Source: Gordonia sp. (in: high G+C Gram-positive bacteria) | Lineage (GTDB): Bacteria; Actinomycetota; Actinomycetes; Mycobacteriales; Mycobacteriaceae | NCBI RefSeq assembly: GCF_012515855.1 | Contig: NZ_JAAYXO010000191.1 | Location: forward strand, 1 to 58,869 | Direction: 5' to 3' | DNA: 58,869 nucleotides | Shown: piece after piece, positions 53,852 through 58,869 of the stretch | Position numbering within the stretch: position 1 is the first letter of the stretch | Layout: each line of letters begins with the position of its first letter | Position numbers and translations under genes: made by a program | The notes under the pieces: model-generated | Seen by the model: the letters and a program-made list of their open reading frames with translations, nothing else | The model's database searches: none | Told to the model about the DNA's origin: nothing

Positions 53852-54301
53852 TTACAGTTCGTCGATGTCGACGATGTCGTCCTGAATGGCCCGGGCGACG
53901 AGGGCCGCCTTGGTGGACGCGGGGCGGCCCAGGTCGGCGTACTTGGCGCGGATGCGGGTCAGGTGAGTGTTGACCGTGCCGAGCGAGATGAAGAGGGCCT
54001 GTGCCACCGCGGGCTTGGAGTCGAGCATCAACCAGGTGCGCAGGACCTCGACCTCGCGGTCGGTCAGCATCGGCTGCGGGAGCTTCGGCGCGACGACCTC
54101 GTCGCGAACCACCGAGAGCGCGACCTGCGGCGCGACACCGACGACGGGCTGACCGGGAAGCGGCATCACCCGAGCGCTCAGCCGAGCCAGCGCCTCGCGG
54201 CGACGACGGTCGACGGCCGAGGCGGACCGCGGACGGTTCACGCTGCCGGTGTTCGCTGAAACGGGGGTCAGTGCGGTGGGGGCGAGTGCGGTAACGGTCA
54301 T
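53852..54301 (-). CDS. LuxR-type helix-turn-helix regulator without receiver
   Basis: A 149-residue protein with a C-terminal GerE/LuxR helix-turn-helix (78-140: LTDREVEVLRTW, ISLGTVNTHLTRIRAKY, STKAALVARA). The N-terminal 77 residues are basic and Thr/Ser/Pro-rich with no receiver or autoinducer domain, so activity may depend on phosphorylation of the N-terminal tail or on protein contact. It has GAAGGGA upstream of ATG 54301. It follows the FHA and PP2C genes on the same strand, implying one signalling unit. It should not be taken as a quorum-sensing regulator. Confidence 0.88.
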   Translation of the reverse strand: MTVTALAPTALTPVSANTGSVNRPRSASAVDRRRREALARLSARVMPLPGQPVVGVAPQVALSVVRDEVVAPKLPQPMLTDREVEVLRTWLMLDSKPAVAQALFISLGTVNTHLTRIRAKYADLGRPASTKAALVARAIQDDIVDIDEL

Positions 54302-54324
54302 TTCTCTGTCCCTTCATCTGCGCT

Positions 54325-54339
54325 GGAACGAGGTGTTCC
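54325..54339 (-). promoter_or_regulatory. Small dyad in the LuxR-gene leader
   Basis: Inverted arms GGAAC/GTTCC around five bases, 24 nt before the LuxR-gene ATG; a possible operator half-site pair or leader hairpin. Confidence 0.3.
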
Positions 54340-54383
54340 GCTGCTGTTGAAGAGAACGTTATGGGGGTTCGCACCACCCGTCG

Positions 54384-54401
54384 ATGGGGAGAACTCCCCA
54401 T
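54384..54401 (-). promoter_or_regulatory. Operator-like dyad between FHA gene and LuxR gene
   Basis: Arms ATGGGGAG/CTCCCCAT of 8 nt around two bases begin 4 nt after the FHA-gene stop and about 80 nt before the LuxR-gene start. It could be an operator for the LuxR protein or a weak terminator; no U-run is present. Confidence 0.45.
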
Positions 54402-54405
54402 GGCA

Positions 54406-55122
54406 TCACTGCTGGTCAGAGGCCTGATTGCGGGCGTACTCCGCATCGAGTAACCAGAGGTCGTCGCGGGTCACGACGCGGGTCGACAAGCCGTACTCGA
54501 CAAGCCGGAGTCGCCGGTTGCTCGCCAGCTTGCCGCCGCCGGCACGCATCCCGGCCACACCGATGAGATCCAGCTTGTCGCAGACGTTGTCGAGTTTGCG
54601 ATTGAACTTGGTGAGCGACCAGCCCAGCCGCGCCGCGGCCTGCGCCGAACTCGGAATGGCGCTGGCACCCGTGCCGTCTCGCTTCAGGATCGCCTCGGCC
54701 AGGACCAGAATCGCCAGTCGCTGGCTGTCGGTGAAGTTCGGGACGCCCCGGGTGGTGTCACCGCCGACCAGGTTCTCCACGGTCGGCGCCGAGATGTTCG
54801 GCGAGCCCGCCTGCACTTGGATCTCGTAGGTGGTGGGTCCGGCGGTGAAGACGATGCTCGTCCGGCCGAACACCAGCGGCATCCGCGCCCCCGGTCCGAG
54901 GGTCGCACTGAAACCGAGATCAGCGGCGGTCACCGTCGCCGACAAATGGGTTCCCAGATTGGTCAGCCACCACATCCCGCCGTCATCGTGCAGCACCAGG
55001 AAGCGCCGGTGCAGGTAGGGATTGTCGTCGACGGTGAGCGTCGCCTCACGACCGATGTAGAACGGCTGCCCGGAGAGAACCGGAAAACGCTCGCCGCAGA
55101 ACTCGGCGAACGTCGTCGTCAT
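54406..55122 (-). CDS. FHA domain protein with C-terminal winged-helix-like region
   Basis: About 238 residues. An FHA-like phosphothreonine-binding domain occupies roughly 18-104 (YIGREATLTVDDN with G24-R25, LHRRF at 37-41 in the Ser-x-x-His position, and NLGTHL). The C-terminal 110 residues (SQRLAILVLAEAIL, AARLGWSLTKFNRKLDNV) look like a winged-helix DNA-binding or scaffold region. ATG 55122 was chosen; a TTG at 55134 would add four residues. It is 18 nt after the PP2C gene. It likely reads phosphothreonine on a partner, but the kinase is not in the window. Confidence 0.8.
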   Translation of the reverse strand: MTTTFAEFCGERFPVLSGQPFYIGREATLTVDDNPYLHRRFLVLHDDGGMWWLTNLGTHLSATVTAADLGFSATLGPGARMPLVFGRTSIVFTAGPTTYEIQVQAGSPNISAPTVENLVGGDTTRGVPNFTDSQRLAILVLAEAILKRDGTGASAIPSSAQAAARLGWSLTKFNRKLDNVCDKLDLIGVAGMRAGGGKLASNRRLRLVEYGLSTRVVTRDDLWLLDAEYARNQASDQQ

Positions 55123-55140
55123 CTCCGGTTGCAAAGCTGA

Positions 55141-55974
55141 TCAGGCCTCGAGTTCTTCCGCCGCCGCCGCCTCAGGGCCTTCCGCGGCCGACTCTGCCAC
55201 CACCGACAGCACGGTGACGGTCACGTTGTCGTGTGCTCCGGATTCCAGTGCCGCCTCGACCAACGCCGCCGCCGCGATCTGGTTGTCCGGCGACGCTTCG
55301 AGGATCACGGCGATCTCGTCGTCTGTGAGTTCGCCGTCGAGCCCGTCCGAGCACAGCAGGATGGTGTCGCCCGGTTTGGCGGGGAACGAGAAGTAGTCGG
55401 CGACCGGGACCGCCATGCCTGCGCCGAGGGCACGGGTGATCACGTTGCGCCGCGAGTCGACTCGGGCCTCGGCGGGCGTCAGGAAACCGGCCGCGACCAG
55501 TTCCTGCACCTGCGAGTGATCGACGCTGACCTGACGCAACTCGCCGGCGGTGAACAGGTAGGTTCGCGAGTCGCCGATGTTGAACGCGACCCACTGCGGG
55601 GTCTCGTCCTCGGCGGCCAGAACGACGCCGGTGGCGGTGGTTCCTGCGCGTCGACCGGTCTCGGAGCCGAGTTCGCCGATGCGGTCCTGCGCCTGAATCA
55701 GCAGTTCGCCCACCCGCGCGCGGGTCGCCTCGGGGCCGTCGCCGATCTCGGCTTCGGCCAGCGTCAGCAGAGCCGCCTCGCTGGCGAGCTCGCCGCTGTC
55801 GTGGCCGCCCATGCCGTCCGCGACGATGTACCGGCCGGGGAGCGCCAGGGCCGCGTCTTCGTTCGCTTCTCGAACTCGTCCGACGTGACAGACCACGGCC
55901 CAGTCCACGACAAGACCACCGACCTCGTCTCGGCCGGTCAGCGCCTCGTCACGCAGAATCTTCGGTTCGGTCAT
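55141..55974 (-). CDS. PP2C family serine/threonine phosphatase
   Basis: A 277-residue metal-dependent phosphatase. Key residues are visible: VREANEDA (N38-E39-D40), DGMGGHDSG with D53, NIGDSRTYL with D135, SDGLDGELTDDE with D210 and GAHDNVTV with D249. It is soluble, with an acidic Ala/Glu-rich tail and no membrane helix, unlike PstP. ATG 55974 has AGGGGAG 5 nt upstream. It leads the PP2C-FHA-LuxR trio and would reverse phosphorylation by a serine/threonine kinase encoded elsewhere. Confidence 0.93.
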   Translation of the reverse strand: MTEPKILRDEALTGRDEVGGLVVDWAVVCHVGRVREANEDAALALPGRYIVADGMGGHDSGELASEAALLTLAEAEIGDGPEATRARVGELLIQAQDRIGELGSETGRRAGTTATGVVLAAEDETPQWVAFNIGDSRTYLFTAGELRQVSVDHSQVQELVAAGFLTPAEARVDSRRNVITRALGAGMAVPVADYFSFPAKPGDTILLCSDGLDGELTDDEIAVILEASPDNQIAAAALVEAALESGAHDNVTVTVLSVVAESAAEGPEAAAAEELEA

Positions 55975-56062
55975 TGCGCTCCCCTGCGAACTATGTCCGC
56001 GACTGCTGTCGCCCGGATGGGCCAGGTTTGATGTACCAGTTCACGTCGATGAAAGTGTACGA

Positions 56063-56088
56063 CCCGACGTGATCGGGCGACGGCCCGG
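56063..56088 (-). terminator. Possible hairpin(s) after pdxS
   Basis: Two short overlapping stems (CCCGA/TCGGG around TCACG, and CGGGC/GCCCG around CGTC) lie 25-50 nt after the pdxS stop in the 138-base gap to the PP2C gene. They are mutually exclusive and have no U-run. Weak evidence. Confidence 0.25.
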
Positions 56089-56112
56089 CCGCGAACTTCC
56101 TCGCCCGCTTCT

Positions 56113-57018
56113 CTACCAGCCGCGCTCGGCGAGGCGGTGCGGCTGCGGGATGTCGTCGACGTTGATGCCGACCATCGCCTCACCCAGACCCCGGGAGATC
56201 TGTGCGAGCTGATCGGGATCGTCGTGGAACGTGGTGGCCTTGACGATCGCGGCGGCGCGCTGCTCCGGATTGCCCGACTTGAAGATGCCCGAGCCGACGA
56301 AGACGCCTTCGGCGCCCAGCTGCATCATCATCGCAGCGTCGGCCGGGGTGGCGATTCCACCGGCGGTGAAGAGCGTGACGGGCAGCTTGCCCGCCTTGGC
56401 GACCTCGACGACGAGATCGTACGGGGCCTGCAGCTCCTTCGCCGCCACGTACAGCTCGTCCTCCGGCAGCGACGAAAGACGCCGCAGCTGCTGGCGGATC
56501 TGGCGCATGTGGGTGGTGGCGTTCGAGACGTCACCGGTGCCTGCCTCACCCTTCGACCGGATCATCGCCGCGCCCTCGTTGATGCGGCGCAGGGCCTCAC
56601 CGAGGTTGGTGGCACCGCAGACGAACGGGACGGTGAACGCGAACTTGTCGATGTGGTTCTCGTAGTCGGCCGGAGTCAGGACCTCGGACTCGTCGATGTA
56701 GTCGACGCCGAGGCTCTGCAGGATCTGCGCCTCGACGAAGTGGCCGATCCGGGCCTTCGCCATCACCGGGATCGACACGGCTTCGATGATGCCGTCGATC
56801 ATGTCCGGGTCGCTCATCCGCGACACGCCGCCCTGGGCGCGGATGTCGGCGGGCACGCGCTCGAGGGCCATGACCGCCACGGCGCCGGCGTCTTCGGCGA
56901 TCTTCGCCTGCTCGGGGGTGACCACGTCCATGATCACGCCGCCCTTGAGCATCTCGGCCATGCCGCGCTTAACACGTGCGGTACCGGTAGCGGGTGCGTT
57001 CTGAGCCTCAGTGGCCAC
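56113..57018 (-). CDS. pdxS: Pyridoxal 5'-phosphate synthase lyase subunit
   Basis: Builds PLP from ribose 5-phosphate, glyceraldehyde 3-phosphate and ammonia from PdxT. The 301-residue TIM-barrel protein shows [17 protein letters not shown] (with the conserved aspartate), [36 protein letters not shown] and [14 protein letters not shown], plus EAGTGDV with the phosphate site. GTG 57018 has AGGGAGA upstream. The open frame before it is not conserved. Confidence 0.98.
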   Translation of the reverse strand: MATEAQNAPATGTARVKRGMAEMLKGGVIMDVVTPEQAKIAEDAGAVAVMALERVPADIRAQGGVSRMSDPDMIDGIIEAVSIPVMAKARIGHFVEAQILQSLGVDYIDESEVLTPADYENHIDKFAFTVPFVCGATNLGEALRRINEGAAMIRSKGEAGTGDVSNATTHMRQIRQQLRRLSSLPEDELYVAAKELQAPYDLVVEVAKAGKLPVTLFTAGGIATPADAAMMMQLGAEGVFVGSGIFKSGNPEQRAAAIVKATTFHDDPDQLAQISRGLGEAMVGINVDDIPQPHRLAERGW

Positions 57019-57084
57019 TGATTGATCTCCCTGTCGAGTGGTTCGATTGTCCAGACAAGTAAACCCGATCGAGTTCACCGTCGC

Positions 57085-57603
57085 TCACAGGGTGCCGCTG
57101 ACCCGCTCGGTGATCTCGAAATACTCGGGCAGACGCGAGTGCCCGCCGAGCCGGAGCCAGCGCACCATGCGACGTCCGCCGAGCGCCCGCGCATCGCGCA
57201 CAGCGTCGTTGTAGAAGCGGCGCGCCACGGTGACGCGGGTCTGCGCATCGGCGAGTTCCGCGACCAGCGCGTGCGACCGATTGGTCGAAGACGTCCTGGC
57301 CAGCGCCACCGACAGGTCGTTCTCCGCGGATTCGCGGGTCTCGCGCGACGCCGCCTCGGCATCGATCGCGGCGGCCGCGAGCGCCCCCGCTCCCTCGGCC
57401 TCGGGGTCTTCGGCCGCGATGGCCCGAGCGACCACCGCGCGGCGCTCCAGCGCCGCGGTCAACGCTTCGAAGGCGAGGTCGACGCGGACGTTGAGCCGGT
57501 TGAGTCTGGTGGCTCGAGTGATCGAGAGCACCGCGAGCCACAGAAGCCCGGCGCCTGCGGTCGCGACGACGACGATCGTCACGATGTCGCTGATGGTCAT
57601 CAT
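57085..57603 (-). CDS. LemA-like single-pass membrane protein
   Basis: A 172-residue protein with one N-terminal membrane helix (about 5-28) followed by a long helical domain. The pattern RLNRLNVRVDLAFEALTAALERR and the later ARRFYNDAVRDARAL resembles LemA proteins (NRVEEAWxxIDVQLKRR, RRYYNxAVRDYN), whose function is unknown. The start is one of two adjacent ATGs (57603 or 57600) with GAGG upstream, 7 nt after pimA. In M. tuberculosis this position holds other genes (pdxH, PPE42, a Nudix membrane protein). Confidence 0.75.
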   Translation of the reverse strand: MMTISDIVTIVVVATAGAGLLWLAVLSITRATRLNRLNVRVDLAFEALTAALERRAVVARAIAAEDPEAEGAGALAAAAIDAEAASRETRESAENDLSVALARTSSTNRSHALVAELADAQTRVTVARRFYNDAVRDARALGGRRMVRWLRLGGHSRLPEYFEITERVSGTL

Positions 57604-57610
57604 CGCCGCC

Positions 57611-58735
57611 TCAATCCGACACCACGACGGGACCCGCGCCCAGCGTGACGGTGTCGTAGACCCGCTGGATCTCGTCTGCGACGTGCGACCAGTCGTACTG
57701 CTCCGCGCGTGCCCGACCGCGGGCGATCAACCGCTGACGCTCGTCCTCGTCGCCGAGCAGGTCCACGACCGCCTCCGCCAGCGCGCTCGGCGAACCCGTC
57801 TCCACCACGCGCCCGGCGGTGCCGCCGTCGAGGACGCGTTGAAACGCGACCAGATCGCTGGCGACCACCGCGGCGCCCGCCGCCATCGCCTCGACGAGGA
57901 CGATGCCGAAGCTCTCGCCCCCGAGGTTGGGCGCGACGTACACCTCGGCGCTGGCGAGCGCGCGCGCCTTGGTCTCGTCGTCCACCATGCCGAGCAGATG
58001 CAGGCGCCCCGACAGGTCACCCGCACGGCGCCGCAAGGCCTTCTCGTCGCCGCCTCCGACGACCAGGACGGTGAGGTCGGGGAACTGCTCGACGATCCGC
58101 GGCAGCGCCCGCATCAAGATGTCGATGCCCTTGCGGGGTTCGTCGTAGCGGCCGAGGAACATCACGGTGCGGCCCGGCTTCGGGTACCCGTCGAGCGGCG
58201 GCACGTCGGTGAACGACGCGACGTCGATCCCGTTCGGGATCTCGACGGCGTCGTTGCCCAGCGACTCCATCTGCCATCGTCGAGCCAGTTCGGAGACGGC
58301 GATCTTGCCGGAGATCCGTTCCCGGTACTGCCGGAGCATCGAGTCGAACACGGTGAGCCACAGCGACTTGGTGGTCGCCGTGTGGAACGTGGTGACGATC
58401 GGTCCCGTGGCCACCATCAGCGACAGCATCGACAGGCTGGGCGCGTTCGGCTCGTGGACGTGGAGGACGTCGAACTCGTTGACCTCGATCCAGCGCCGCA
58501 GCCGGTGGTACGCCTTGGGCGAGAAGGAGACGCGCGAGACCGACCCGTTGTACGGAATGCCGAGCGCGGGGCCGGCCGAGTCGAAATAGTCGGGCATCCG
58601 AACCTCCGGGCCCGCGGGCGCCAGCACCCGCACCTCGTGGCCGCGCCCGATGAAGACCTCCGCGAGTTCGATCACGTGCGCCTGCACGCCACCGGGAACG
58701 TCGAAGGAGTAGGGGCAGATCATCCCGATCTTCAC
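57611..58735 (-). CDS. pimA: Phosphatidyl-myo-inositol mannosyltransferase PimA
   Basis: GT4 glycosyltransferase that adds the first mannose from GDP-mannose to phosphatidylinositol on the inner face of the membrane. The 374 residues begin MKIGMICPYSFDVPGGVQ, then VLHVHEPNAPSLSMLSL, FHTATTKSLWLTVF (membrane-lipid side), IPNGIDVASF and the nucleotide-binding GGESFGIVLVEAMAAG. GTG 58735 has AGGAGGA about 10 nt upstream, placing the start just after the acyltransferase gene. Strong evidence for a PIM/LAM-making actinobacterium. Confidence 0.97.
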   Translation of the reverse strand: MKIGMICPYSFDVPGGVQAHVIELAEVFIGRGHEVRVLAPAGPEVRMPDYFDSAGPALGIPYNGSVSRVSFSPKAYHRLRRWIEVNEFDVLHVHEPNAPSLSMLSLMVATGPIVTTFHTATTKSLWLTVFDSMLRQYRERISGKIAVSELARRWQMESLGNDAVEIPNGIDVASFTDVPPLDGYPKPGRTVMFLGRYDEPRKGIDILMRALPRIVEQFPDLTVLVVGGGDEKALRRRAGDLSGRLHLLGMVDDETKARALASAEVYVAPNLGGESFGIVLVEAMAAGAAVVASDLVAFQRVLDGGTAGRVVETGSPSALAEAVVDLLGDEDERQRLIARGRARAEQYDWSHVADEIQRVYDTVTLGAGPVVVSD

Positions 58736-58749
58736 CGCTGAATGTCCTC

Positions 58750-58869
58750 CTAGCTCGGTTCTGGATCGCTCACGCCGAGCCGGTCGCGGCGGGCTTGCGA
58801 CCAGTCGCTCTCCCACATCGGCTGCAGCATGTGCCAGTCGGCGGGCGCCGAGGCGATCCCTTCGGCGAA
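58750..58869 (-). CDS. Phosphatidylinositol mannoside acyltransferase, C-terminal end
   Basis: Only the last 39 residues are in the window. They contain DWHMLQPMWESDW, the C-terminal signature of the PatA/Rv2611c acyltransferase that acylates the mannose of PIM, and the gene directly precedes pimA as in mycobacteria. The catalytic region lies beyond the right edge. Confidence 0.85.
   Translation of the reverse strand, partial: FAEGIASAPADWHMLQPMWESDWSQARRDRLGVSDPEPS

Noticed and set aside
53852-54301. LuxR-type gene as a quorum-sensing system
   Set aside because: There is no autoinducer-binding domain and no luxI homologue; only the GerE-type HTH is shared.

Overview
The window is a continuous stretch of GC-rich actinobacterial core chromosome, about 59 kb, with 56 protein genes (two cut by the window ends). 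Gene content and order match the Mycobacterium tuberculosis segments around Rv1380-Rv1407 and Rv2533c-Rv2611c, here joined into one collinear block (nusB next to pyrR), which is probably the older arrangement. mIHF, PimA, the start of a PIM acyltransferase and a B-4DMT membrane protein place it among the mycolic-acid bacteria (Mycobacteriales). The flavour is Gordonia or a near relative; that genus call is inference. No tRNA, rRNA, CRISPR, insertion sequence or prophage is visible, and no gene-free stretch exceeds about 250 bases.

Layout. Nearly everything is on the minus strand, so transcription runs right to left. 1-7225: rsmB (partial), fmt, priA, metK, coaBC, rpoZ, gmk, mihF. 7473-8540: a plus-strand PHA-synthase-like alpha/beta hydrolase. 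8549-17410: the pyrimidine operon pyrR-pyrB-pyrC-(PH-like membrane protein)-carA-carB-pyrF, with a PyrR-binding RNA loop just before pyrR. 17521-19780: nusB, efp, pepQ. 19859-20350: a plus-strand four-TM protein. 20458-27004: the shikimate cluster aroB-aroK-aroC-aroE with a prepilin peptidase, mltG and ruvX. 27001-34088: alaS, rarA, a kinase-fold protein, aspS. 34249-38237: a plus-strand zinc metallopeptidase, an AbiEi/DUF559-like gene framed by two copies of one palindrome, hisS, and an MBL hydrolase. 38389-41691: plus-strand cyclophilin, then relA. 41705-50247: apt, an oligopeptide-binding lipoprotein, secF, secD, yajC, ruvB, ruvA, ruvC, yebC. 50302-58869: pdxT and tesB; then an acyl-CoA oxidase-like gene and a LuxR / FHA / PP2C signalling trio; then pdxS, a LemA-like protein, pimA and the end of the PIM acyltransferase gene.

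How it works together. Most junctions are 1-4 nt stop/start overlaps (ATGA, GTGA, TAATG, TAGTG), implying translational coupling within operons. The genes supply nucleotide synthesis, aminoacyl-tRNAs and initiator formylation, cell-wall and PIM synthesis, Sec export, Holliday-junction repair, vitamin B6 and the stringent response.

Most notable observations: the PyrR loop; the PP2C-FHA-LuxR trio interrupting a conserved B6 neighbourhood; the duplicated palindrome around the AbiEi/DUF559-like gene; a shared habit of 15-nt (pentapeptide) tandem repeats in the non-catalytic ends of five core proteins; and seven candidate leaderless promoters with a -10 box 6-8 nt before the start codon.
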